Below, one piece after another: positions 52,862-62,196 of a stretch of 64,000 nucleotides of DNA. Numbering within the stretch: the stretch's first letter is position 1; every line of letters starts with the position of its first letter. A model generated the notes under the pieces. The model was given only the letters and a program-made list of their open reading frames with translations. It had not been told where the DNA came from and searched no databases. The position numbers and the translations under genes were made by a program. The DNA is from Acidobacteriota bacterium. GTDB lineage: Bacteria; Acidobacteriota; Blastocatellia; RBC074. Location: contig JAFDVI010000024.1 in assembly GCA_018269055.1 (NCBI GenBank), positions 496,001 through 560,000 of the forward strand, written 5' to 3'.

Positions 52862-53896
52862 ATGAAGCTGCCCTCGATTCTGAACTTGATGACCGACGAT
52901 CTGGCAATTGATCTCGGCACTTCGCGCACGCGGGTTTTTGCGCGCGGACGCGGAATTGTGGTCAACGAGCCTTCGCTGTTGGCTTATGACACTCCGTCGC
53001 AGGAAGTGGTCGCCGTCGGGTTAGAGGCGCTGGAACTGGAAGGACGCGCTTCCGGTGACATTCAAATCATCAGCCCGCTCAAAGACGGCGTCGTCGCCGA
53101 CCCGACCTTTGCCGGTAAGCTGCTGGAACATTATCTGCGCAAAGCGAAAGATGGCCGCTCGTCAATTTCCCGCCGCGTACTGGTTTCGATTCCGGCGGAT
53201 GCCAGCACGGTCGAACATCGCGCACTGTATTACGCCGCTAAGGAAGCGGGCGTCGGCAACGTCCACTTCGTCAACAAAGGCATCGTGGCGATTTTAGGTT
53301 CCGGCGTAGACCCCGACGATCAACGGGCGACTTTGGTCGTTGACGCCGGAGCCGGAACGACCACCATTGCCGCTATGGTTCACAACCATTTGATTTTTAC
53401 GCGCACCATTCGCGTCGGCGGAAACGACATGGATTTGGCGCTGATTGATATGATCAAATCCAATCACAGTTTGCTGGTCGGGCCGCGCACCGCCGAACGC
53501 GTCAAGATTGAATTGGGCTGCGCCGTTCCGCTGGATCAAGAAAACACGACAATGGTCAAAGGCCGCTCGACCATCGGCGGCAATCCCGAAATGGCTGTCG
53601 TCAACAGCATTGAAATCCACGAAGCCATCGAACCCATCGTCAGCCGTATCGTCAACGCCGTCCAGGACGCATTGGAAGCCCTGCCGCCCGAAGCCTCCGG
53701 CGATATTTACGACCGTGGAATGATATTGGCAGGCGGCGCTTCGCTGCTGGCCGGATTGGATGAGCGCCTGTCAAAAGAAACCGAACTCGCCGTTCAACTG
53801 ACCGAAAGCCCTCAGCGCGCCGTGATTCGTGGTTTGGGATTGCTGTTCGAAAATCCGCTGGCGCTCCGCCGAGCGATCATCAAATCAGAATCGTAG
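52862..53896 (+). CDS. divergent MreB-like actin-family protein
   Basis: 344 residues with the length and layout of MreB: phosphate-1 loop [20 protein letters not shown] (14-33), [10 protein letters not shown], then phosphate-2 loop [10 protein letters not shown] (159-168) and the adenosine motif [18 protein letters not shown]. The segment corresponding to the MreB catalytic IEEPMAAAIGAG reads [13 protein letters not shown] (136-148), lacking the Glu of that motif, and DAGAGTTT replaces DIGGGTTE. ATP may bind without normal hydrolysis. No mreC/mreD/pbp2/rodA neighbours; a convergent permease gene follows. It is likely a paralogue beside a canonical mreB elsewhere. Confidence 0.85.
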   Translation: MKLPSILNLMTDDLAIDLGTSRTRVFARGRGIVVNEPSLLAYDTPSQEVVAVGLEALELEGRASGDIQIISPLKDGVVADPTFAGKLLEHYLRKAKDGRSSISRRVLVSIPADASTVEHRALYYAAKEAGVGNVHFVNKGIVAILGSGVDPDDQRATLVVDAGAGTTTIAAMVHNHLIFTRTIRVGGNDMDLALIDMIKSNHSLLVGPRTAERVKIELGCAVPLDQENTTMVKGRSTIGGNPEMAVVNSIEIHEAIEPIVSRIVNAVQDALEALPPEASGDIYDRGMILAGGASLLAGLDERLSKETELAVQLTESPQRAVIRGLGLLFENPLALRRAIIKSES

Positions 53897-53915
53897 GCAT
53901 CGAGAGAATAAATAC

Positions 53916-55211
53916 TTACCGCTCATACCGTAGCGCATCAATTGGATTCAGCCGAGCCGCGCGATACGCAGGCCAGAGGCCGAAGAAAAGGCCGACGCTT
54001 GTTGAAACAATCAATCCAGCCGTGATTGCGCCGATGGAAATGCTCGCTTTCAGGGATGGCGCCAGCAGTTGGATCAGCAGCGCAATAGCGATTCCGATTA
54101 GAACACCGGCTGCGCCGCCCATCACTGTCAACATCATCGCTTCCAGCAGAAATTGCCACAGCACATCGCGGCGACGCGCGCCAACGGCTTTGCGCAAGCC
54201 GATTTCCGAAGTACGCTCAGTCACCGAAACCAGCATGATGTTCATCACGCCTATGCCGCCGATCAGCAATCCGAGCGAAGCGACGCCGATCATCAACACG
54301 GAGATTCCGCTGGATGCTTGTGTCCAGATGTCTACGATCTGATTGGAAGCGAAAAGGACGAAGTTATCGGGCGCGTCTGCCGACAAACGGCGATGGCGGC
54401 GCAATATTTCGCGCGCTTCGTCCATTCCGCGTTCGACATCTTCCGGCGAATCAACCAGGCAGATGAACTGCAAAAATTCCTTCTCGCGCTCAGGGTAGTA
54501 TTTGTCGAAGGTGCCGAAAGGAATCAGAACGATCTGGTTTTCGCTTGGCCCTCCGAATAGAGCTTCTCGCTGTTCGATCAATCCAACGACTTCATAAACG
54601 GCGCTATCAATGTGAATTGTTTTGCCGAGCGGGTCCTCGGCGCCGAACAAACCGTCAGCGATCATGCGACCGATGACGGTGACGTTACGCCGATGCGTGG
54701 AATCGCTGGCGCTGATCATACGGCCACGATCCACCAACATGCCTGTGGCATCGCTGAAGTATTGATCCACACCGCGCAGGATAGGGCTTTGCGCCTCTTC
54801 GCCTTTGTACCAAACGCGTATGGGATCAAATGCGGTTTTGGCGTAAAACGGGCTGAGTGTTTTGATGCTCGGACAGTTGGTGCGCACTTCCTCGGCGTCA
54901 TCCAGCGTCAGCGGAGGTCGCCGCTTGAGCAAACCCATAAAATCCGGATTGCCGAAATCCGAAAAGCCCGCGCGCGCGACGACGAAACTACTCGGGTTCA
55001 GCCGGGAAAGCGCGCTTTTGACGGTATTGTCCAACCCCTGAATCAATGCAACGACGACGATCACGGTCGCGACGCCCATGATCAACCCTGTCAGCGTCAG
55101 CGCCGATTGAAAGCGATGCTGATTGATCGCGGACAGCGCCAAAGAAAACGCTTCAACGATTTCCGCTCGGCGTTGACCGCGAGCCAATTGTGCGAATCGT
55201 TCTTTATTCAT
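53916..55211 (-). CDS. MacB/FtsX-type ABC transporter permease (second of pair)
   Basis: 431 residues: TM1 near residues 35-57, a large periplasmic domain (about 60-300, with [11 protein letters not shown] and [13 protein letters not shown]), then three TM helices (about 310-420). The permease signature [23 protein letters not shown] is present. The longest frame starts 20 codons upstream in the previous gene; ATG 55211 overlaps the stop of the upstream permease by 8 bases and is preferred. These transporters use mechanotransmission rather than substrate passage through the membrane. No ATPase or MacA-type adaptor is adjacent. Confidence 0.9.
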   Translation of the reverse strand: MNKERFAQLARGQRRAEIVEAFSLALSAINQHRFQSALTLTGLIMGVATVIVVVALIQGLDNTVKSALSRLNPSSFVVARAGFSDFGNPDFMGLLKRRPPLTLDDAEEVRTNCPSIKTLSPFYAKTAFDPIRVWYKGEEAQSPILRGVDQYFSDATGMLVDRGRMISASDSTHRRNVTVIGRMIADGLFGAEDPLGKTIHIDSAVYEVVGLIEQREALFGGPSENQIVLIPFGTFDKYYPEREKEFLQFICLVDSPEDVERGMDEAREILRRHRRLSADAPDNFVLFASNQIVDIWTQASSGISVLMIGVASLGLLIGGIGVMNIMLVSVTERTSEIGLRKAVGARRRDVLWQFLLEAMMLTVMGGAAGVLIGIAIALLIQLLAPSLKASISIGAITAGLIVSTSVGLFFGLWPAYRAARLNPIDALRYER

Positions 55212-56424
55212 AGCGCAAGGCGTCAATCGGAGAAAGTTGTGCGGCGTTGCGCGCTGGATACACTCCGGCAATCAGGCCGACAAGCGAAGAGACGGCAAAA
55301 CCGGTTAATGCGACCAATGGGCGCGAACTTGCCGGAAGCGGTGTCGTCCAGGAAATCAGTTTCGCAATCGCCAATCCGAGCGTTGTGCCAATCGCTCCTC
55401 CCATCAGGCAAAGCACCACCGTTTCGGCCAGAAACTGCGCCAATACGTCGCGATGGCGAGCGCCAATGGCTTTGCGCAGACCGATTTCACGCGTTCGTTC
55501 GCGCACATTGACCAGCATGATGTTCGTGACGCCCAGCCCTCCGACCGTCAGCGCAATCCCGGAAATGATGATTGTGACCAGATAAAAACCGCTGATGACC
55601 GCTTGGTAAATTCCCGCTGCAGAATCCGCCGTAGTGATGAAAAAAGTGTCTTCCTGGCCGAAAAGGACATGCCGTCGCTGTCGCATAATGCCACGCACTT
55701 CATCAACAACTGCAGCCTGTGCGACGCTGGCAGGTCGTTGGCAATATATTGTCAGAGATTGGTGCGCTCCAAAACGCCGAAACATTGCGGGCATCGGCAT
55801 GATGATGAAACGATCTTGTGAACGACCAAAAATCGAACCGCGCGGTGCAATGGTTCCAATCACCTGAAACGGTTTGCCCATGACGTTCAACTCTGCGCCG
55901 AGCGGATCAGTTTGGCCAAAAAGATCCGAAACCACGTCGGCTCCCAGCAAGCAAACGGCCATTCCCTGACTATCTTCAGCTTCGGTGAAAAAACGCCCTT
56001 GCGCCACTTCCACTCGTTCAATGTCGAGCATACTGGCTGTCAATCCGCGAACCAGCACACTGCCACTGACAGTTCCGCGCCATTTCAAGCGACCCATCAA
56101 GCTCGATTCTGCACCCACCGCAGCGCATTCGCGGCAATTGCCACGCACGACCAGATAATCTTCGTATTCGATACGTTTCCATTTCGAAGCCTTGATGAAA
56201 TCGTTGACATTGAGTAGTGAGGCGGGAAGCTGAGACACCTGGAAAACGTCCGGCTGAAGTGTGACCAAACGGTCGGAAATATAAGTATTCGCGCCTTCAA
56301 TCAACGCGACCATTGCCACCAGCGCTGCAATCCCGACGACGATGCCGAGTATTGCCAGCGCAGAGCGAAGTTTTTGAGTTAACAGTGCATCAATGGCATT
56401 GGCCAGGATTTCCTTGCGATCCAT
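55204..56424 (-). CDS. MacB/FtsX-type ABC transporter permease (first of pair)
   Basis: 406 residues with the same layout as its neighbour: N-terminal TM (about 22-45, [20 protein letters not shown]), large periplasmic domain, three C-terminal TM helices and the motif [25 protein letters not shown] 6 bases before ATG 56424 makes this the start rather than the GTG at 56436. Overlap with the downstream permease indicates cotranscription and probably a heterodimer. The missing ATPase suggests a component supplied in trans. Confidence 0.91.
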   Translation of the reverse strand: MDRKEILANAIDALLTQKLRSALAILGIVVGIAALVAMVALIEGANTYISDRLVTLQPDVFQVSQLPASLLNVNDFIKASKWKRIEYEDYLVVRGNCRECAAVGAESSLMGRLKWRGTVSGSVLVRGLTASMLDIERVEVAQGRFFTEAEDSQGMAVCLLGADVVSDLFGQTDPLGAELNVMGKPFQVIGTIAPRGSIFGRSQDRFIIMPMPAMFRRFGAHQSLTIYCQRPASVAQAAVVDEVRGIMRQRRHVLFGQEDTFFITTADSAAGIYQAVISGFYLVTIIISGIALTVGGLGVTNIMLVNVRERTREIGLRKAIGARHRDVLAQFLAETVVLCLMGGAIGTTLGLAIAKLISWTTPLPASSRPLVALTGFAVSSLVGLIAGVYPARNAAQLSPIDALRYE

Positions 56425-56516
56425 AAACGCCTCCACCGAAACGAAGGGATGCTAATCCATAAAGCCATTGAAGGCTACTTCAGCCAGACGGGCTTAGGCG
56501 GAAGACATCGGATCAT

Positions 56517-56747
56517 TCAGATGAAATTGCAGCAAGGCTTTCCAACTTGCGCAACGAAGACCAGCAGATTCAGCAGGTAAAACACCAATGACAAACCGCG
56601 TTGTCCGTGACCGTAGTTGTGTTCCAACTCATAGCCGTGATTCTTCTGCACGTTGAATTGTTCGTTCTCGATCTTCCATCGTGCACGACCGACTCCGACC
56701 AGCGTCGCCACGGTTTCCAAACTCACTCTTTTACAACCACTTCGCAC
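56517..56747 (-). pseudogene. C-terminal remnant of an insertion-sequence transposase
   Basis: A 76-codon frame reads GRARWKIENEQFNVQKNHGY then ELEHNYGHGQRGLSLV, which matches the C-terminal end of a DDE transposase family (RWKIENE..FN..KN.GY.LEHN.GHG). Only this end is left: reading upstream, the frame closes within 9 codons, and neither the DDE core nor terminal inverted repeats are found in 56425-56860. The flanking bases show nothing else. An old, degraded insertion. Confidence 0.8.
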
Positions 56748-56826
56748 TCGACCGAAAATTGCCGCGCGTCACAGCATGTCCCAAGGGACGGAAACCTATT
56801 TTCAGCGTTCCTTTCGCTCCGATCAG

Positions 56827-56854
56827 TTGACAATACAGCTTCTGCCGATAAATT
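56827..56854 (+). promoter_or_regulatory. holB promoter, possibly giving a leaderless transcript
   Basis: TTGACA (56827-56832) and TAAATT (56849-56854) are 16 bases apart, the same hexamers as in the lexA promoter. The start of transcription would fall at about 56861, the A of the holB ATG, and no Shine-Dalgarno sequence is visible. Confidence 0.45.
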
Positions 56855-56860
56855 TGCGGT

Positions 56861-57862
56861 ATGTCTTTCGCCAAACTGATTGGGAATGAACGGAATAAAA
56901 CCATTTTGCAGCGGATGCTGGCTCATGGTCGCATTGCCGGCACGTTGATCTTTGCCGGGCCTGACGGCGTTGGCAAACGACAGTTCGCACTGACATTGGC
57001 AAAAGCCGCCAATTGCCAAAAATCTCCCGGAGGTTCGTTTGCGACCGACAGTTGCGACGAATGCGGAGTTTGTCGCCGGATTGACGACGGCAGCTATGGC
57101 GATGTGACAACTATTCAACCCGACGGTCAGTTCATCAAAATCGGGCAAACCCGCGAACTGGCGGAAGAGGTGTACTATCGTCCGCGTGAGGGTCGGCAGC
57201 GATTTTTCATCCTGGATGAAGCCGACCGCCTTCGGGATGAAGCCGCCAACTCGTTGCTGAAAACGCTGGAAGAGCCTCCGCCGACCTCGACGCTGATTTT
57301 GCTCACTTCGCGCCCGAATTCTTTATTGCAAACCATCCAATCCCGCGCACAACGGATCAACTTCGCGCCGCTGCCGATTCCTGAAATGGAAACGTTTCTG
57401 GCGGAAAACTATCCACGCCCGGCAGCAGACACGGCGCTGCTGGCGCGCGTTACGGAAGGCCGCATCGGCCAGGCAACGGCGTTTGATCTGTCAGATTATC
57501 GGCAAGAGCGTCGCACGTTGATGGAATTGCTGGAATTGATGGCAAGAGGCGAAGACCGATTTCGGTTGCTCAAGGCGGCGGAATACATCGGCAAAAAAGA
57601 GCGCGATGAGTTTGAAAAAGAACTCGACTTGTTGATTTCGATTTTACGGGATGTGTTCCTGCTGTCGGGCGGCGCTTCGCCGGAGCAAATCGTCAACGTG
57701 GACGTTGCAGATCGGTTACAACAATTGGCCGCGAAAATCGGATTGGCGCGGGTGGCCTTATGGAGTGAAACGATCAGCGAGGTTCGCAAAAAGTTACGCG
57801 TGAACATCAATCGGCAAGTGGCGATGGAAGCAGCGTTGCTCAGTTTGGCAGAGACGCGTTAA
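56861..57862 (+). CDS. holB: DNA polymerase III subunit delta' (clamp loader)
   Basis: 333 residues. AAA+ fold with Walker A GPDGVGK (33-39), a zinc module with Cys52, Cys65, Cys68 and Cys71 (CDECGVC), FILDEADRLRDEAANSLLKTLEEPP and the sensor region LLTSRPNSLLQTI. In the clamp loader it helps load the beta sliding clamp on DNA. ATG at 56861; the promoter just before it predicts a very short or absent leader. The Xer recombinase gene follows after 44 bases and may be cotranscribed. Confidence 0.94.
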   Translation: MSFAKLIGNERNKTILQRMLAHGRIAGTLIFAGPDGVGKRQFALTLAKAANCQKSPGGSFATDSCDECGVCRRIDDGSYGDVTTIQPDGQFIKIGQTRELAEEVYYRPREGRQRFFILDEADRLRDEAANSLLKTLEEPPPTSTLILLTSRPNSLLQTIQSRAQRINFAPLPIPEMETFLAENYPRPAADTALLARVTEGRIGQATAFDLSDYRQERRTLMELLELMARGEDRFRLLKAAEYIGKKERDEFEKELDLLISILRDVFLLSGGASPEQIVNVDVADRLQQLAAKIGLARVALWSETISEVRKKLRVNINRQVAMEAALLSLAETR

Positions 57863-57906
57863 GGAAACGAACGTCGAAAACGGTTTCAAACTTACGGGTG
57901 TAAGCA

Positions 57907-58824
57907 GTGCAGAAATATCTGGATGATTTCATGAAGCATTTGAAGTACGAGCGAAATTCTTCGCCGCACACACTGCGGAATTACGAAAGCGATCTGGTTC
58001 AGTTTTACGATTACATCGCGCCGCCGGATAAAAATGGCAAGCGGCGTTCGGTCAATGTGCGCGACATTGACCACCTGACCATCCGCGAATACATGGCTTC
58101 GCTGTATGAAAAGAAGAAAAAGAAAAGCTCCATCCATCGTAAAGTCGCCAGCCTCAGAACCTTCTTCCGTTACCTTTGCCGCGAAGGCGTGTTGGAAATG
58201 AACCCCGCCAAACTCGTCGCTTCGCCGCGCGTCGAACGTACGCTGCCCAATCACCTGACCATCGAACAGATGGTACGATTCATCGAAACGCCGGACACGG
58301 AAACGCTTTTGGGGAAACGCGATCGCGCAATGCTGGAATTGCTGTACGCCAGCGGATTGCGCGTATCAGAGATGGTCGGGCTGAATCTGACCGACATTGA
58401 TTTCACCAACCAAACCGTTCGTGTCAAAGGCAAAGGTCGAAAGGAGCGAATCGTTCCCTTTGGCAGTCACGCGCTGACGGCGTTACAGGATTACCTGGGG
58501 GTGCGCGGCGAATTGCTGATCGAAGCCGATCCGGAAAATGCCGATCCGGCGACGCTGTTTTTCAACTATCAAGGGACGCGCATCACAACACGATCCGTGG
58601 GAAGAATGGTGGATAAATACGTCAAGATGTGCGCTGAAATTCAACATATCAGTCCGCACAGCTTGCGGCATTCGTTCGCCACGCATTTGCTGGATGCCGG
58701 AGCCGATCTGAGAGCGATTCAGGAAATGCTCGGCCATGTGCGGCTTTCAACCACGCAAAAGTATACGCACGTTTCTACCGACAAGCTGATGGAGGTTTAT
58801 GACAGGGCGCACCCGAAGGCTTGA
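57907..58824 (+). CDS. tyrosine recombinase XerC/XerD
   Basis: 305 residues. N-terminal SAM-like core-binding domain (about 1-95) and catalytic domain with Arg152 (ASGLRVSEM), Lys176 (KGKGRKER), His251 and Arg254 ([12 protein letters not shown]), His277 (LGHVRL) and the nucleophile Tyr286 (TTQKYTHV), all present. It resolves chromosome dimers at dif with a partner recombinase. The GTG start at 57907 gives the normal length. Which of XerC and XerD it is cannot be decided here. No integrase-type attachment sites or mobile genes flank it, so a housekeeping role is likely. Confidence 0.93.
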   Translation: MQKYLDDFMKHLKYERNSSPHTLRNYESDLVQFYDYIAPPDKNGKRRSVNVRDIDHLTIREYMASLYEKKKKKSSIHRKVASLRTFFRYLCREGVLEMNPAKLVASPRVERTLPNHLTIEQMVRFIETPDTETLLGKRDRAMLELLYASGLRVSEMVGLNLTDIDFTNQTVRVKGKGRKERIVPFGSHALTALQDYLGVRGELLIEADPENADPATLFFNYQGTRITTRSVGRMVDKYVKMCAEIQHISPHSLRHSFATHLLDAGADLRAIQEMLGHVRLSTTQKYTHVSTDKLMEVYDRAHPKA

Positions 58825-58861
58825 GAAGACGGACACACTCAGCAAATAGCAAGCGAAACAA

Positions 58862-58946
58862 ATTCCCATTCCACATTCCACATCCATTTGCAGGAAAAAC
58901 AGCTTCGTCATTTTTGTGACTGAATGTGAAGTGTGAAATGGGGAAT
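58862..58946. repeat. imperfect inverted repeat between convergent xer and beta-propeller genes
   Basis: ATTCCCATTCCACATTCCACAT (58862-58883) is nearly mirrored at 58922-58946 with one bulge and a few mismatches. It has the same context as the repeats at 29083 and 42576: a convergent gene junction. Confidence 0.5.
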
Positions 58947-58969
58947 GAAGAATTTGCAGATCGCACGAT

Positions 58970-60304
58970 TTACTTTTGTGCGTTATTGGCGATGCGATAC
59001 AGCTTTGTCGCCGTGCGAATGATCAAACTGCCTTTGGCAATCGCCGGCGTCGCCATGCACATTTCATCCAGCGAATTTTTGCCAATCAGTTTGTATTCGC
59101 TGCCCGCCTGAATGACAAAGGTGTCGCCGTCTTCGCTCAAACAGAAAATCTTTCCGTTGTACGCCCACGGCGAAGAAGTAAAGGCCCCCGCCGCCGGATC
59201 AATGCGTTGTTTGCCATAGACTTCCTTGCCGGTTTTGGCATCGTGCGCGGTGAAAAATCCTCGATCCAGCAAGGTGTAATACACATCGCCGTAGACAATC
59301 GGCGATGTGTTATATGGCCCAGCCTGGCGCTGATACCACGCAATGAATTGATTGCTGGTTTCGCCTTCCTTCAGCGAAATGTCGCCAGAAGCGCCGGGTT
59401 TGATGGCGTAGACCGGGCGATGTTGATCACCCACATAACCCGAAGTGATGTACAACAATCCGTGTTTGGAAAACGGCATGGGAATGGCAATTGAAGACAT
59501 GCCTTTGAATTCCCACAACACTTTGCCGTCCAGATCGTATGAGCGAACGACTTTTGTCGCCGGAACAATTAGCTCTGTACGCTGACCATTTTCCCAAATA
59601 TATGGTGTAGCCCAGTTGGTTCCGACTTCGCGGTCAACTTTCCAGATTTGCTTGCCGGTTTTTTTGTCCAGCGCCAGCAAGAACGATTGTTCGTCGTTGT
59701 CACAGACGAGGAACAATTTATCTTTGTACACAACCGGCGAAGCCGCCGTGCCCCATCCGAAGCGGGTCTTTTTCGCGTCGAACATTTGTTTCCATACCAA
59801 CGTGCCTTTCATATCAAAGACGAACAAGCCGACATTGCCGAAATACGCATAAACGCGTTCGCCATCTGTGACCGGAGTTTCCGATGCAAAGCTGTTTTTC
59901 AAATGCCGCGAAAACTTCGGAATGCCTTTGAACACTTCGCGTTCCCACAGGATTTTGCCGGTTTGGAAATTCACGGCATACACCATCCAGCGATGTTCCG
60001 AAGGAGGGATCGGACGTTCGCCGCCGAAATACAAGCCTTTCTTTGGCGGTTCTGTATCGCCGGAGTTGATGACCGAAGTCAGGAAGACCTGATTGCCCCA
60101 AACAATCGGCGAAGACCATCCGACACCGGGAATGTCTGTTTTCCAGGCAACGTTTTCCGTCGCGCCCCATTTGTCCGGCAACTTGGGATCTTCGGCCACT
60201 CCCGAAGATTGCGCGCCGCGAAATTGTGGCCAGCGGTCTTGCGCATTGGCCAGGACTGTGGAAACACAGAACAGACACAAAATCAGCAGACGACGAATCA
60301 GCAT
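58970..60304 (-). CDS. exported PQQ-type beta-propeller protein
   Basis: 444 residues: signal peptide (about 1-22, ending ANAQ), then repeated propeller blades typical of quinoprotein-like and BamB-type proteins (for example VNFQTGKILWEREV, LDKKTGKQIWKVDREV, HDAKTGKEVYGKQ). Residues required for PQQ-dependent dehydrogenase catalysis are not evident, so this is probably a scaffold or carbohydrate-related surface protein, as common in Acidobacteria and Planctomycetes. ATG start at 60304. It follows gpmA on the same strand after a 117-base gap with an inverted repeat. Confidence 0.87.
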   Translation of the reverse strand: MLIRRLLILCLFCVSTVLANAQDRWPQFRGAQSSGVAEDPKLPDKWGATENVAWKTDIPGVGWSSPIVWGNQVFLTSVINSGDTEPPKKGLYFGGERPIPPSEHRWMVYAVNFQTGKILWEREVFKGIPKFSRHLKNSFASETPVTDGERVYAYFGNVGLFVFDMKGTLVWKQMFDAKKTRFGWGTAASPVVYKDKLFLVCDNDEQSFLLALDKKTGKQIWKVDREVGTNWATPYIWENGQRTELIVPATKVVRSYDLDGKVLWEFKGMSSIAIPMPFSKHGLLYITSGYVGDQHRPVYAIKPGASGDISLKEGETSNQFIAWYQRQAGPYNTSPIVYGDVYYTLLDRGFFTAHDAKTGKEVYGKQRIDPAAGAFTSSPWAYNGKIFCLSEDGDTFVIQAGSEYKLIGKNSLDEMCMATPAIAKGSLIIRTATKLYRIANNAQK

Positions 60305-60318
60305 GGGTCACCTCCAAC

Positions 60319-60418
60319 CTGGGTACGCGACGCCTCCGGCTCGCGGTTTTGGTCATCGTCCATTGACGGTTAATGCGCCTCTTGCCAAAACTGCACGCTG
60401 GAAGCGATGCGTACCCAG
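60319..60418. repeat. 10-bp inverted repeat flanking the gap before gpmA
   Basis: CTGGGTACGC (60319-60328) is mirrored by GCGTACCCAG (60409-60418), with 80 bases between that include GC-rich smaller stems. The GTACGC-type ends resemble REP-like elements. Located between gpmA and the downstream propeller gene. Confidence 0.45.
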
Positions 60419-60421
60419 GAA

Positions 60422-61168
60422 TTATTTTGCTTTGCCCTGATTGGCGACAGCTTCGGCGGCTTTGGCAATCGCGTCGGCGTCACCCAGGTAATAATGCTTA
60501 ATTGGTTTCAGGTTTTCGTCCAATTCATACACCAGCGGAATGCCGGTCGGAATATTCAGATTGATGATGTCTTCTTCGGAAATGTCATCCAGATATTTGA
60601 CCAGCGCGCGCAAGCTGTTGCCATGCGCGGCGACGATCACTTTTTTGCCAGCTTTCACCGCCGGAGCGATCTGTTCGTGCCAGTACGGCAACATGCGTGC
60701 GACGGTGTCTTTCAAACATTCGGTCAGCGGCAATTCGGCTCCGCTCAAATCGGTGTAGCGCGGATCGTTGCCGGGGTAACGTTCATCCGTCGTTTCCAAT
60801 GCAGGCGGAGGAATGTCATAGCTGCGCCGCCAGATTTTAACTTGATCATCGCCAAACTTGGCGGCGGTTTCGGCCTTGTTCAATCCCTGCAATGCGCCGT
60901 AATGGCGTTCGTTCAACCGCCAGGAATGGTGAACGGGAATCCACATCAAATCCAATCCGTCCAATACCGTCCACAAGGTGCGGATCGCGCGTTTCAGCAC
61001 TGAAGTAAAGGCCACGTCAAATGTGAAGCCTTCAGCTTTTAATACTTCCGCGGCGGTTTTGGCTTCTTCTCTACCTTTATCCGACAGATCAACGTCCGTC
61101 CAGCCGGTGAAGCGATTTTCTTTGTTCCAAGTGCTTTCGCCGTGACGAATCAAAACCAATTTGTACAT
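60422..61168 (-). CDS. gpmA: 2,3-bisphosphoglycerate-dependent phosphoglycerate mutase
   Basis: 248 residues, normal length. Interconverts 3- and 2-phosphoglycerate. Phosphohistidine site [10 protein letters not shown] (His9), [14 protein letters not shown], the [19 protein letters not shown] loop and the distal [13 protein letters not shown] are all conserved; the C-terminal tail is present. ATG start. Upstream on the same strand is lipA after 36 bases, so they may be cotranscribed. Confidence 0.97.
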   Translation of the reverse strand: MYKLVLIRHGESTWNKENRFTGWTDVDLSDKGREEAKTAAEVLKAEGFTFDVAFTSVLKRAIRTLWTVLDGLDLMWIPVHHSWRLNERHYGALQGLNKAETAAKFGDDQVKIWRRSYDIPPPALETTDERYPGNDPRYTDLSGAELPLTECLKDTVARMLPYWHEQIAPAVKAGKKVIVAAHGNSLRALVKYLDDISEEDIINLNIPTGIPLVYELDENLKPIKHYYLGDADAIAKAAEAVANQGKAK

Positions 61169-61204
61169 CGAATAATTTTTCTCCCGATAAAATTTGTTCT
61201 GGCG

Positions 61205-62173
61205 TTACACGGCCAGATTGAAATTGTTTAGCACGCGCAATTCGCGCGGATTTGTTGGTTGTTCAAACAGAGCTTCGCTCAACTTTTGCGCGTTTTCCGG
61301 TTTGTGTTCGTGCGCGTGATAGCTTGACCGCACCAGCGGGCCGGATTCGACATACCGGAATCCCATTTCCAATCCGATGCGTTTGAATTCGGCGAACTCC
61401 GCCGGAGTGTAAAACTTTTCGACCGGCAAGCGGCGCTCTGAAGGTTGCAGGTATTGGCCGATGGTCAGAATGTCGCAATCCACCGCGCGGAGATCACGCA
61501 TGGTTTCGATGATTTCTTCGGTCGTTTCGCCCAGTCCGACCATAATCCCTGATTTCGTCAGCATCTGAGGCAAAACGGTGTTGCGGTACTTGGCGGCTCG
61601 GCTGAGTAGCTTCATTGTCCATTCCTGATATTGCGCATGCGGACGAACGCGGCGATACAAACGCGAGACGGTTTCCGTGTTGTGATTCAACACATCGGGC
61701 TGAGCCTCCAGCACTACCTGCAAAGCTTCTTGGTTGCCTTCAAAATCCGGGATCAGAACTTCAACTTTGCATTCGGGATTGACCTGACGAACGGCGCGAA
61801 TGGTCGCCGCCCAATGCTCGGCTCCGCCATCGGATTTGTCGTCGCGGTTGACGCCCGTGATGACGGCGTGTTGCAGATTCAGGTTTTTGACGGCTTCGGC
61901 CACGTGCATGGGTTCGCCGGCGTCCAGCGGTTTCGGTTCGCCTTTGCTGACGGCGCAAAATCCGCACCGTCGCGTGCAAACATCACCGGCAATCATGAAC
62001 GTCGCCGTGCGATTCGACCAACATTCGTAAATGTTGGGGCACCGAGCTTCCTGGCAAACGGTGTTCAGGTTCAGATCATTCATCATCCGGCGGACTTCCA
62101 GGAAGTCTTCGCCCATGTTGAGCTTGATCTTCAACCACTCCGGCTTCGGCAATCTGTCTTTTAATGATCTCAT
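61205..62173 (-). CDS. lipA: lipoyl synthase
   Basis: 322 residues. Radical-SAM enzyme that inserts two sulfurs into octanoyl-protein. Auxiliary cluster Cys40, Cys45 and Cys51 (CQEARCPNIYEC) and the radical-SAM cluster Cys66, Cys70 and Cys73 (CTRRCGFC) are intact, with the C-terminal RSSYHAHE that supplies the serine ligand. ATG start. Between gpmA and the dicarboxylate symporter; lipB, which acts just before it in the pathway, is 1.4 kb upstream on the same strand. Confidence 0.97.
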   Translation of the reverse strand: MRSLKDRLPKPEWLKIKLNMGEDFLEVRRMMNDLNLNTVCQEARCPNIYECWSNRTATFMIAGDVCTRRCGFCAVSKGEPKPLDAGEPMHVAEAVKNLNLQHAVITGVNRDDKSDGGAEHWAATIRAVRQVNPECKVEVLIPDFEGNQEALQVVLEAQPDVLNHNTETVSRLYRRVRPHAQYQEWTMKLLSRAAKYRNTVLPQMLTKSGIMVGLGETTEEIIETMRDLRAVDCDILTIGQYLQPSERRLPVEKFYTPAEFAEFKRIGLEMGFRYVESGPLVRSSYHAHEHKPENAQKLSEALFEQPTNPRELRVLNNFNLAV

Positions 62174-62196
62174 AGTGTCGCGATTATAGCAGGCGA

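Noticed and set aside
57907-58824. Possible integrase of a genomic island
   Set aside because: The recombinase has Xer length and layout, lies next to holB, and no attachment-site repeat or mobile genes adjoin it.
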